A stretch of DNA of 19,659 bases, from assembly GCA_008704415.1 (NCBI GenBank), contig VXIS01000536.1:1-19659 (forward strand), in the 5' to 3' direction. Source of the DNA: Sphaerosporella brunnea. Taxonomy: Eukaryota; Ascomycota; Pezizomycetes; Pezizales; Pyronemataceae. Positions 8,556 to 17,400 of this stretch are shown here, one piece after another. The notes beneath the pieces are model-generated. The model did not search any database, was not told where the DNA came from, and saw only the letters and a program-made list of their open reading frames with translations. Numbering within the stretch: the stretch's first letter is position 1; each line of letters opens with the position of its first letter. Made by a program: the position numbers and the translations under genes.

Positions 8556-9523
8556 GTGTCTAACTGCCAGTATTCGGTGAAACTGGGTTCACAGTCGGTG
8601 AAAGAGAACATGATCAGGCACATCTGGAAAATGCGTACAGAGGAAAAGTGCACACCTCATGCGCCACAACAGCACCTCAACCTGAATGATGCAAGTTTTG
8701 GATATAAACTGCGCATATCGCAACGAGAGCTTGAGTGCTTGTCTGTCAAGGAGCGTGACAAGCGAAGGAAAGACGTCCGTAACCAACATCAGCGTCGCCA
8801 CCGGGAACTGTCTAAAGAGAAAGCAGGGGAGCAAGCTGCTGCCTACCGTGATGTCATTCACTGCCGGCGATTTGACAAAACAGCGGAATACTCTCGCATG
8901 GCCGCCACAAAACGTCGATTGGAGGAGAACTACAAATTCTTGCATACGGATACGTTACTCGCAAGCAACGAAATTGGGTGGTTGTTTTGCTTCTATCTGC
9001 ACTTCTCCCTCTCTGTAACTGTTCCTCAGGACCTTGATGAGTAGCCAAACAGGGTCGCTGCATTGATTGAACGTCTACGGGCTGCATATCCCGGCAAGAA
9101 TGGCGAAACGTTTCTCACTGTAAGTCCCGTTTATTTTGTATGTCACTACCACTCCGCTGATATTCGGCTTAGGTCTACAGAAAGGTTCTCAAGTCTGCTG
9201 AGCATTTTCCCAGCCTAGGCTTGACTCCCAACTGTCACTACCAACCGCTTCGATACATGTGCGCTGGCAAATATTGCAAAACGTCACTGCCAGCGTATAG
9301 TTAGAGACTGGGAGAGTGTTTTGCGCAATCCAGCCCTTTGGGCGGGCAACGTCCGAGATTTAAGGGTCAGCACATTCTAGCAACTCACTGCGGATATTGC
9401 TTCCTTTTGCACCGCTCTGGGCAGGAATTCCAAGCTTTGGACGAGGTTCAGATCCGCATTAAAGAGGGCATTCTTCCATCAGCAATAGAAGCCTGCAACC
9501 AGGAAGCGGTGTTTCGTGCTTAA
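8556..9523 (+). CDS. Unrecognised basic protein gene with at least one intron, second tandem unit
   Basis: The first frame runs from ATG 8556 to TAG 9042-9044. It is hydrophilic and strongly basic, with a charged helical stretch (SVKERDKRRKDVRNQHQRRH) and another around RMAATKRRLEENYKF, suggesting a coiled-coil or nucleic-acid-binding part; no family recognised. Between about 8978 and 9031 a fungal-type intron ending TTCCTCAG is possible. After the TAG the same frame stays open (RVAALIERLRAAYPGKNG) to a good 53-bp intron at 9120-9172, then VYRKVLKSAEHFPSLGL. A later piece reads GQEFQALDEVQIRIKEGILP and ends at TAA 9521-9523, overlapping AATAAA. Splicing at about 9250-9305 is unresolved. The TAG may be a decayed CAG or may lie outside the real exon. 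Confidence is for a real gene or decayed gene here, not for exact exons. Confidence 0.45.
9120..9172 (+). other. Predicted spliceosomal intron
   Basis: GTAAGT donor, CTGAT branch-point-like sequence 15 nt before the end and TTAG acceptor, 53 bp, typical of filamentous ascomycetes. Removing it joins two codons cleanly. It contains one exact copy of the decamer TGTCACTACC (9141-9150). Confidence 0.65.
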
Positions 9524-9527
9524 TAAA
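9522..9527 (+). terminator. Polyadenylation signal AATAAA
   Basis: AATAAA overlaps the TAA stop of the last exon-like piece of the second unit. Consistent with the gene ending here, although AATAAA alone is weak evidence in fungi. Confidence 0.35.
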
Positions 9528-9583
9528 TAGCAATTCATGCTTGCATCGCTTCGGTCACTGCTCACTGGGAAGATAATCTTGGG

Positions 9584-10447
9584 TTGAAGAACATTTCCAT
9601 GTTTTCGATGCAACCTCCTGTTTCTGATCCCAGCCTGCACTTGTCCCCCCCAAGATTATCGCCGCCCCCGTTGTCCCCACCTTTGCAATTGTCTTTTCTT
9701 CTGCCATCTCCGTTGTCACCACTCCAGTTTTCACCGGCCCCGTTGTCACTACCGCTGTTGTCACTACCATTCTCAGCAACTCCTTCCCCTCCTCCAGCTT
9801 CTTCTGTCTCTCCAGCTTCTTCTGTCTCTCCGGTTCCTGCTGCTCCTCCAACACCTCTTTCTCCTTCGGCACCCCGTGCTCCTTCAGCACCCTCTGCTCC
9901 TCCAACGCCCCTTTCTCCTTCGGCGCCCCCTGCTCCTTCAGCGCCCTCTGCTCCTCCGACACCCCCTACTCGTCCGTCGCCCTCTGCTCGTCCGTCACCC
10001 CCTGCTCCTCCGGCGCCCTCTGCTCGTCGGGCGCCCACTGCTCCTCCAGCGCCTCCTGCTCGTCTGGCGTCCCCTGCTCCTCTGGCAGCTCCTGCTCGTC
10101 CGGCACCCTCTGCTCCTCCGGTGCCTCCTGCTCCTCAAGCTCACTATGCTTCCACCGTTTTACGGCATTCACAGCCTGTAGCTCATGCTCATTGGCGGCA
10201 TACTCGATGTTTACCACATGCTATGATGAAGCAGCCTACTATGTCACAACCTGACAACCATGTATTTGCAGCATCACTGAAGGACGATGACGATAATGGT
10301 TTTGAAACATCCCAGATAGAAACCCATATAGAGAGTGACAGTGGCCAAGCAAGCCGTCGCGGACTATTTATAAGGGCTGTGGAGATACCCATTGCCAGGC
10401 ATTCTTCTGCATCAATTGGTAGTGACAGGGACGATCTTCAGACCTAG
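9584..10447 (+). CDS. Proline/alanine/serine-rich low-complexity protein ORF
   Basis: ATG 9584 opens 287 codons. Residues ~15-185 are a degenerate repeat of PPTPLSPSAP and PSAPSAP type encoded by a minisatellite. The last ~100 residues are ordinary, with an acidic DDDDNGFETSQIETHIESDSG segment. Cell-wall or linker-like composition, but no signal peptide is seen, so I assign no function. Because the DNA repeat unit is a multiple of three, two other frames (9876-10181 plus, 9555-10217 minus, the latter E/Q-rich) are also open, and strand choice rests on the non-repetitive tail. Just before the stop the next frame (LEDAQYPLYSDAQAIYGYKD, from 10444) also looks protein-like, suggesting a frameshift or splice there. 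Confidence 0.35.
   Translation: MKNISMFSMQPPVSDPSLHLSPPRLSPPPLSPPLQLSFLLPSPLSPLQFSPAPLSLPLLSLPFSATPSPPPASSVSPASSVSPVPAAPPTPLSPSAPRAPSAPSAPPTPLSPSAPPAPSAPSAPPTPPTRPSPSARPSPPAPPAPSARRAPTAPPAPPARLASPAPLAAPARPAPSAPPVPPAPQAHYASTVLRHSQPVAHAHWRHTRCLPHAMMKQPTMSQPDNHVFAASLKDDDDNGFETSQIETHIESDSGQASRRGLFIRAVEIPIARHSSASIGSDRDDLQT
9838..10140 (+). repeat. GC-rich minisatellite, CTCCTTCGGCGCCC type
   Basis: Imperfect repeats of CTGCTCCTCCGGCGCCC-like units in a 15-bp rhythm with variants. Strong strand asymmetry (C/T on the plus strand). Encodes the proline-rich part of the ORF at 9584. Confidence 0.75.
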
Positions 10448-10632
10448 AAGATGCTCAGTACCCGCTCTATAGTGACGCGCAAGCAATCTACGGCTACAAG
10501 GACCTTTTGGAGACCACGACGGCTACATCAAATATCTGCAGAGGCGTGAGGTGCCATTCAGACCCCTGGGAGTGCTGCAAACCACAACGGACGCCGCTTT
10601 TGTTGTATGTTAGAGCAGATCCGCGCAGATTT
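10448..10632 (+). other. Possible continuation of the upstream protein in another frame
   Basis: From 10444 a frame stays open to 10776 and begins with ordinary-looking residues (LEDAQYPLYSDAQAIYGYKD, then a cysteine-containing part RGVRCHSDPWECCK) before running into tandem repeats at 10633. It could be a C-terminal exon or frameshifted tail of the 9584 ORF. No family recognised. Confidence 0.25.
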
Positions 10633-10633
10633 G

Positions 10634-10746
10634 CACCTTATGTCAACCGCTTAGATCTGCATCTTAGCCACCCCTTATTTCAACCGCGCAAAGCCACACC
10701 TTATGTCAACTTCGCAGGGCCACACCTTATTTCAACCGTGCAAAGC
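10634..10746 (+). repeat. 26-bp tandem repeat
   Basis: Three adjacent 26-bp units (10669-10694, 10695-10720, 10721-10746) of CACACCTTATTTCAACCGTG plus CAAAGC type, and a longer diverged first copy at 10634-10668. Alternating units carry TTATTTCAACC and TTATGTCAAC, so the array may have a two-unit higher order. Confidence 0.85.
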
Positions 10747-10849
10747 CGAGTAGACCAGATAGATAGGGTTCAATAGAAAAACAGTCGCAGTTATGCAGCC
10801 CCGTGATAAGGTGATGACTGCCTGCCTAATTAGGGAGCTGGTATTTGCG

Positions 10850-10877
10850 GTCACAGTGCGTAGCGTAGTCACAGTGC
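10850..10877 (+). repeat. Short direct repeat GTCACAGTGC x2
   Basis: GTCACAGTGC at 10850-10859 and 10868-10877, 18 bp apart, 55 bp upstream of the TATA box at 10932. Possible upstream binding-site pair for the gene at 11142 (inference). Confidence 0.4.
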
Positions 10878-10931
10878 ATGGTGCGGCTTGGCCTCGGAAG
10901 CGAAAGCAATTTTCTTCCGTCTCATTCTCTC

Positions 10932-10940
10932 TATAAAATA
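10932..10940 (+). promoter_or_regulatory. TATA box of the truncated gene at 11142
   Basis: TATAAAATA preceded by a CT-rich run (CTCATTCTCTC). It lies 210 bp upstream of ATG 11142, whose context CAAAATG is a good fungal start. The intervening leader is GC-rich, then pyrimidine-rich. Confidence 0.45.
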
Positions 10941-11141
10941 TCACGGCAAGCCGAGGGCTAGCAACAGAGATGCTGCAACGTGGTGGGTGGCCGGCGGGCC
11001 GTCTTCGGCTCCTAGAGCTCCGCCCGCCCGGCCGCCACAGGAACTTAAGGGTCCAGCCAACGCCGCTCCCTTCTGTTCCTCACCACACACGGCTCTCGTT
11101 TCGCTTTTGCAGTCAATCCATCGCCCAATTCCATCTCCAAA

Positions 11142-11850
11142 ATGTCCGCTCCCACGACCCGTCAGACTTGGTCAACCCGTTCAACCCCGGCATCCGATGG
11201 CAACACTGCCGCTTCATCCAGTGCTGCCGCAACCCAGCTTTCAACTGAGATGGAGGGTTCTACCATCCCTCCGACAACCAACACCACCACTGACAATCCC
11301 GCACCAAACAACAATATTCTGCATGCAGTCCTGGCGGCCTGTAGCCCTGAGGAAAGGGAGAGGGCCCTGGTTCGCCTCCTAACCCCTGGAGACCGCAGCT
11401 CGGCGTCAGCTCCCAGCGCCTCGGACCTTGAAGGTAACGCCATACCATTCACCCCTCCCGCTGCCCATGTTGCACCTGGTAGCCACTTCGCTCCCGCTAC
11501 CCACATCACTGTTGCTATCACAAACCCCGCCATTGCTTCGATCCACCATCGCTATCCTGCAATCGACCCTACATATCTCAAGGAGATCCTGGACAACCGC
11601 TTCCAGCACGAAAACATAATTAAGCTGTCCACCTCATTCAGCCCTTCTGACCGTCGCCGTGAAACTGTCACCCTCGGCAACCTCGTCATCCCGAGGGCTG
11701 AAAAAGACCGCGATAGCCAGGACTACTGGGGCGGTCTCCCGTTGCTTATGCAACCATTCGAGATCTACGGTCAAATCTTGTGTCATTTCGCCCCACCGGG
11801 GGTTCGCCATGAGCTACAGCAGGCATTGGCAGACTATCGAGACCTCCTGT
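11142..11850 (+). pseudogene. 5' part of an unrecognised gene (Gag-like?), truncated by an LTR
   Basis: ATG at 11142 in CAAAATG context opens a frame of 236 codons up to the LTR; the nominal stop at 11888 lies 12 codons inside the LTR and is not native. Residues 1-65 are S/T/P/A-rich and probably disordered. Then come NNILHAVLAACSPEERERAL and a linker, and from ~125 an ordered part: HHRYPAIDPTYLKEILDNRF, ENIIKLSTSF, LGNLVIPRAEKDRDSQDYWG and a helical end (FEIYGQILCHFAPPGVRHEL). The layout (disordered N-terminus, then a compact helical region, TATA box about 210 bp upstream) is like the first ORF of a retroelement, but I do not recognise the family and a host protein is possible. Unlike the neighbouring transposons, this frame has no internal stop. 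No continuation is visible after the element at 18864. Confidence 0.5.
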
Positions 11851-12670
11851 TGTCACGGGTATGGTCACGTGACATATACTCTAAGTAGTCAGCTAGGGAA
11901 TAGAATAGAGTCTGCATGATGATCGCCTCGAAGGCACGTGATAGCCGGGTGGCTCCGGATCATAGTAGCTAGCTTGAGTGACGCTATGGAAGAACTTGGA
12001 GATCGGGTGCCTTAGGTAGGACGCTACCTGGGAAGAGCATCCGGTTCGGAGATAACAATAGAATAGGCTATTGTTAGAGCTCTTCCGAGATATCTTCGTT
12101 GACCTGCCTGTTCCAGGAACTAGCCTGACGATCGGAGGGGTCAGGAGTGATCAACCGGAAGGCGTAGAGCCGAGAAAGGGAAGAATCACTCGGCCTAGAA
12201 CCTCCATAGTAAGTGTGGTTGTTGCGTAGGGCATGCGACGCAGAAGATCGGGAGATGGAGCCAATAGGGCTGAGTATCTTCCTGCAACACGAGAATACAA
12301 CGCTTACGGAGCGGGGTATCCAAGTGCGACCCATGTCTATGACTCATGATTTGGAATCAAAGAGTGAGTCATAGGAAGGTGGGGCTATCTCTGTGCGTGC
12401 CTCGACGCCCGCAGTCGTAGAGACTGTCGGAAAGCCAGCAAGGAGTAAAGGCTGAGTATTACTCAGGGAGACGGTAGTCTCTGGAGCGGCGTTTTACTAT
12501 AAGTAGGATTGCTTCCGCCGAGAGAACCCCTTTATCTTCAGCAACAAGAACCATTAGTGTTCACCCGACAAGATAGCCCTTAAAAGTCTATTGTTTACGA
12601 TTTTGCCTTGCTTTTCCCCAAGGTCACGAGTTCAATTCCACGACACTTTGGTAGAAAGAGCCATGTTACA
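11851..12670 (+). repeat. 5' LTR of the chromovirus
   Basis: TGTCACGGG...ATGTTACA, matched along its length by 18051-18863 and by the minus strand of 1-803. CACGTG at 11866-11871 and 11935-11940, TATAAG core promoter at 12498-12503, GAGTTCAATTCC at 12628-12639. It cuts the frame of the gene at 11142. Confidence 0.95.
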
Positions 12671-12883
12671 GCTGCCTCCGTTCCCCCCAATTCCCCCCAA
12701 TCGTCGCAAGCCTCGCACATACCCCTCAGAATCGTCCGCAAGGTTCCGTCGTGGATGACTCCGCTCTCGGACCCAGATTGGCTTACAAAGCGAAAGGCGA
12801 AAAAGGGTGTGGCTAAGCAAAGCAAGCGACCGATAATCCACTAGACACCAATACCCTCAGGACCCCTAACCCCTCAACAGTAC
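12671..12883 (+). other. Leader between 5' LTR and gag; no standard primer-binding site seen
   Basis: The sequence right after the LTR, GCTGCCTCCGTTCC, does not begin with the TGG expected for a tRNA-primed binding site. It may be mutated, or the family may prime differently. The rest contains a duplicated CCCCCCAATT and no recognisable gene. Confidence 0.5.
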
Positions 12884-14200
12884 ATGATGAGAGGAGCTGC
12901 TGTACGGCCAGGTCGAGTACAAGGCTTGGGAATATCAGGAGAGGTAGAAGGAGGAGATAGCCGGTCTAGGGGCATGGAAAGACCACAGAGAAGAATTGAG
13001 AGTCCAGAGCCGGCTGGTGCAGGAGGCGCTGGTGGCTCTGAAGGTGTAAGAGGAGGAATCAGTGGAGGACCACCTCCGCCAGGAGATTCCGATGACGATG
13101 ATGACGATGACTCCGACCCCGAGCCCGATCTCCAGCAACACCGTCGTCAAATTGTCAAGGAACTTGGGGCAAATCCAAGGCCCAAAATAGAGGCTGAACA
13201 GCAGCCAACATCGACTAAGGTACCGGAACCAAAGCCCTTCAAGGGTAAAAAACGAGACCTTAACCGGTTTCTATCGAGTCTGGATTTATACTTCAGGCTC
13301 AACCCAAGGTTCTACCCAGATGACCTCACCAAGATCCTCTTGGCAGGATTGTTGATGGAAGAGGCGGCGTACGATTGGTTCACCACCTACAAAATCAACA
13401 TAGATCAAAAGGAGTCAATCCGTGTCAGACAATTCTGGATCAATGATCCCAGCTTCTCCACGTGGGAGAGATTTGAGGCTAGCCTAAGAGCCACGTTTGG
13501 CGGCCGTGTCAATCGTGACAAGGCAGTACAGGAATAGCAGAAGTTACGGCAGACAGCCGGCATTGATGCCTTGTTGGATGAGGTAACCAGATTGATGAGG
13601 ATTACTGGTTACGTAGGGGACATGGTCAAGGATAAGCTCAAGGAGGGGCTGTCCGAAGAACTGTCCAAGGATTGGGCTAAGGTTCAACCTAAGCCTAACA
13701 ATGTGAGTGCCCAGATGGCCTTGCTGCGAGACATGGGCCATATCCTGGAAGATTGGGAACGGCACCACAAGAAGTCCACCAGTCAAGGTGGCAAGAGCAA
13801 TAGGAAGGAGAAGGGACAGGGCTCAAAGCCCAATCCGGTCATTAAACCCGCAGACAAAGCTTCGTCCAGTAAGGACGAGCCCAAGAAAGACAGCACCTGG
13901 AAGGACAAGACTGTCGAGCTTAAGGGCATCAGCAAGGATGTCCTTGACCGGCAAGCTAAGGAAAAGCTCTGCTTGAAGTGTGGCAAAAAGAATCACTCGT
14001 AGTTCAAATGCTTCACTAAGGAGCCAGTCACCCAGAAGGTGGCGAGCTCAAAGAAGAGGAAGGCTGAGGACTCAGATGAGAAATCTGAGATGAAGGCGAA
14101 GGTTGCTAGCACGCAGCCTCAGGCTCCTACAGCTGCGTCGGGAAGGATCCTGGAGATCCTCGAAGAGGAAAGCTCAGATCTGGATATTTGGGCTTTGTAG
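12884..14200 (+). pseudogene. gag: Chromovirus gag, two in-frame nonsense codons
   Basis: Gag packages the element RNA into virus-like particles. One frame runs from ATG 12884 to a natural-looking TAG at 14198-14200, about 438 codons, normal for the family. Order: G/E-rich N-terminus; acidic run (DSDDDDDDDSDPEPD, ~13087-13125); capsid-type domain (KPFKGKKRDLNRFLSSLDLYF ... FSTWERFEASLRATFG, ~13230-13510, continuing to ~13760); lysine-rich linker; one CCHC zinc knuckle at ~13972-14014; charged tail. Lesions: TAG at 13535-13537 inside the capsid region and TAG at 14000-14002 inside the zinc knuckle, where Trp is the usual residue. Both can arise by one CpA-to-TpA change on one strand or the other. 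Gag is in a different frame from pol and separated from it by about 200 bp. Confidence 0.93.
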
Positions 14201-14403
14201 TTAGAATTTCGTAGTCAAAATTGAATAGTCGTTGCTTTAAGGGAAAAAAGGCTCTCTGAGGATGGGTTCAGTACCCCAAATATGCTGGCATATAAGAGTC
14301 AGCAGAGGGCATACAGAGAAAGACATACCAATATCCCACAGAGACGTAGTTCAGCAAGACGTTGTGCTTGTTTAGGTGTCGAAAGGTCTAAACGCACTGT
14401 ACC
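14201..14403 (+). other. gag-pol spacer
   Basis: The pol frame has a TAA a few codons before ATG 14404, so no simple fusion to gag is visible. The stretch contains no other frame of note. Pol may be translated from its own start or through splicing/frameshifting that I cannot identify. Confidence 0.4.
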
Positions 14404-17400
14404 ATGAACCCCCTTAAGAGAAAGACAATAGTGGCAGAAAGGCAGATGCCTAAGAAGCCTAGAGTTGATCCTCCAAGACACGGTGAAAGAATGTTCCTAG
14501 TGGCAGACATTTGGTGGACCACAGCGTATGGCAAGTCTCGTAGTTGCAAAGGAAGATTCTTGATTGACTCAGGGTGTTCTGGGCCTATTTTGAATAAGGA
14601 CTTTGTGTTCGAGCACAAGTTACCATGGATAAAAAGAGGCACTCCCATCCAAGTGACCGGGGCAGATGGGACCCCATTAGCAAAGACTGGTGCCCGCTAT
14701 ACCAACCTCTTATGTATGAGGATTGGGAAGCACCAAGAAGAAATGACTTGGGAGATAGGTCAGCTGGAGACAGAGGTCTCGGGCTATATACCCATCTCCT
14801 GGTTAGAGCAGCACAACCCGGACATAGACTGCCAGACCGGGACGATGCAGTGGCGCAGTGAGTACTGCCGGTAGCATTGCCTCCCAGTGTCAGCAAGGCA
14901 AGCTGTGAAGAACTTTGTTAAGTTACTTCAAGAGGGCAAGCCTTGGGTTGTGAAGAGTATAGATTGGCACGATGAGGAAGGAGGTGACATTGCGGAAAGA
15001 CTGCCAGAGCAGTACCGCGAATGGGCTTCGGTGTTCAGTGAAAAAGAAATTAATCGTCTTCCTGACCACACCTCATACGACCAAGAGATTAGACTGATAG
15101 AAGGGGCAGTACCGCCCTATGGGCCCATATACCCTCTGTCAGCAAAGGAGTTGGAAGTATTAAGAGAATACCTCCGTAAGGAACTTGCATCAGGCAAGAT
15201 CCGACAGTCCAAGTCAGCGGCTGCGGCCCCTATCATGTTTGTCCCTAAACCTGATGGAAGTCTTCACTTGTGCGTTGACTATCGAGGGTTAAACAAGGTG
15301 ACAGTCAAAGACCGCACCCCACTACCACTAATGTCAGAACTTCGTGAGCGATTGGGAAAGGCTAAGATGTTCACTAAGCTGGACCTGAAGAATGGATACA
15401 ATCTCATTCGAATCATCGAAGGAGATGAGTGGAAGACAGCGTTTAGGATGCGATATGGGCTGTTTGAGTACCTGGTCATACCGTTTGGACTGTGCAATGC
15501 GCCTGCTACCTTTCAGGCTATGATCAACACAGTTCTTCGAGAACTGTTAGATGAAGGAGTAGTCGTCTATATCGATGACATACTCATCTACTCCGAGACA
15601 GAAGAGAGACATATAGAGCTTGTGAAGAAAGTTCTAGAAAAGTTGAAGCAGACAAGGTTGTGTGCTTCAATAAAGAAGAGTTGTTTCCACGTCTCGGAAG
15701 TAGAATACCTAGGATACCAGATATCCTCAGAGGGATTTCAATGTCCCCAAGTAAGGTTAAGACCATCCAAGAGTGGGTGGCACCTCAGAAGGTGAAGGAC
15801 GTGCAAGCCTTTATAGGGTTCGCGAACTTCTACAGGAGATTCATTAGTGGATTCTCCAAGATAGTTGCACCACTGACGGAGTTGACCAAGAAGGGTGTAG
15901 CCTTCGAGTGGTCCTCCAAGTGTCAGCAGGCGTTTGAGGAGCTCAAGAGAAAATTCATTGAGGCTCCTATCCTAGTCCACTTTCATCCTGAAAGACAGAC
16001 AATTGTGGAGACGGACGCTAGCAACTTTGCGCTTCCCGCTATCCTCTCCCAGATACAGGATGATGTCCGATTACACCCAGTAGCTTTTCACTCGCGAAAG
16101 TTCAAGCCAGCCGAGTTCAACTATGACATTCATGACAAGGAAATGTTAGCCATTGTGGTAGCATTTCAAGAATGGGAACATATGCTGAAATCAGTGGCTG
16201 GCGAAATCACGGTGTATACGGATCACAAGAACTTGGAGTACTTTGCGTCGACAAAGGTGTTGACAAGACATCAAGCCCGTTGGGCAGAACACCTAGCAGA
16301 GTTTAACTTCAAGGTGATATATCGGCCTGGAGATAAGAACACAAAGGCTGATGTGTTATCGAGGCGTTGGGACTACGCCCCAGAGGAGGCGAGTAAAGCT
16401 CCCGAGATGAGCTTCTTCAAGCCTGGACAACTCGTAATGAGCTCTGCCAAGCTTGCTGGATCCAGGGAGGTCCAGTTGTCGGAGCCTTTCTTGGAGGCGT
16501 TGCGTAGAGCAGCAGCCACAGACCAAGATTAGTTGATATCAAGGGAAGCAGTAGAGGGGCATGATCCAAATGTAGCAGAGGAGTTTGAGGTTAAAGAGGG
16601 ACTTCTGTTCTACCAGAATAGATGGGTAATCCCTAATGACCCACAGCTTAAACTACGGATCTTGCAAGAGAATCATGACTCCAAGGCAGCAGGCCACTTT
16701 GGACAGTTCAAAACCGCAAAAACAATGAAGCAGAACTTCTTCTGGTCTAAGATAGCCGAGGATGTACGAGACCATGTCAGAAGCTGCGACGCTTGTCAGA
16801 GAGATAAGACCAGCAGGCATAAGAAGTATAGGCTCCTCAGCCCTTAGAGATTCCGTACCGTCCGTGGAAGTCTATCTCGATGGACTTTATAGTGATGTTG
16901 CCATAGTCTGACGGCTACACCCAGGTGTGGGTAATAGTAGCCTGTCTCACCAAGATGGCGCACTTCATTCCGTTGAAGACGAATGAAGAGACCCCAGTAC
17001 AAGAGTTAGCAAAGCTCTTTGCAAAGAAGATTTGAAGGCTGCATGGCCTACACTCAGAAATAGTATCCGATAGGGATGCAAAGTTCACGTCGCACTTGTG
17101 GAACGAGTTGATAGAACATTTAGACGTCAAACTGTCTATGTCCACAGCTTTCCATCCACAGACAGATGGACAAACTGAGAGAGTCAACTCCGTATTCGAG
17201 CAGTATATAAAACATCACTGTTCCTGCCAGCAGGATGACTGGGTAGACCTGTTGCCGATGGCAGAGTTTGCCTATAATACGGGAGTCTCCGGGACTACCA
17301 AGATGTCTCCGTTTTAGGCGAACTACATGTTCCAGCCAGAAACACTGTGGATCAAGCCAGCCAAAGGGCAAGAATGGTCCAATCCTGCAAGCGAGCTACT

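Larger units (their letters stand above)
7295..10427. repeat. Dispersed decamer TGTCACTACC, nine exact copies
   Basis: Exact plus-strand copies at 7295, 7324, 8314, 8503, 9141, 9233, 9744 and 9759 (start positions) and one minus-strand copy at 10418-10427. One-mismatch relatives include CGTCACTACC at 7079. Chance expectation for an exact 10-mer on both strands of the window is below 0.1. Copies lie in leaders, in an intron, and in open frames, with flanks mostly unrelated. Confidence 0.85.

Noticed and set aside
11162..11609. Antisense frames opposite the gene at 11142
   Set aside because: High GC and third-position bias make antisense frames open; no start context or motif.
12620..12645. 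tRNA gene near GAGTTCAATTCC
   Set aside because: No A box, no acceptor or T-stem pairing; the block is part of the LTR.
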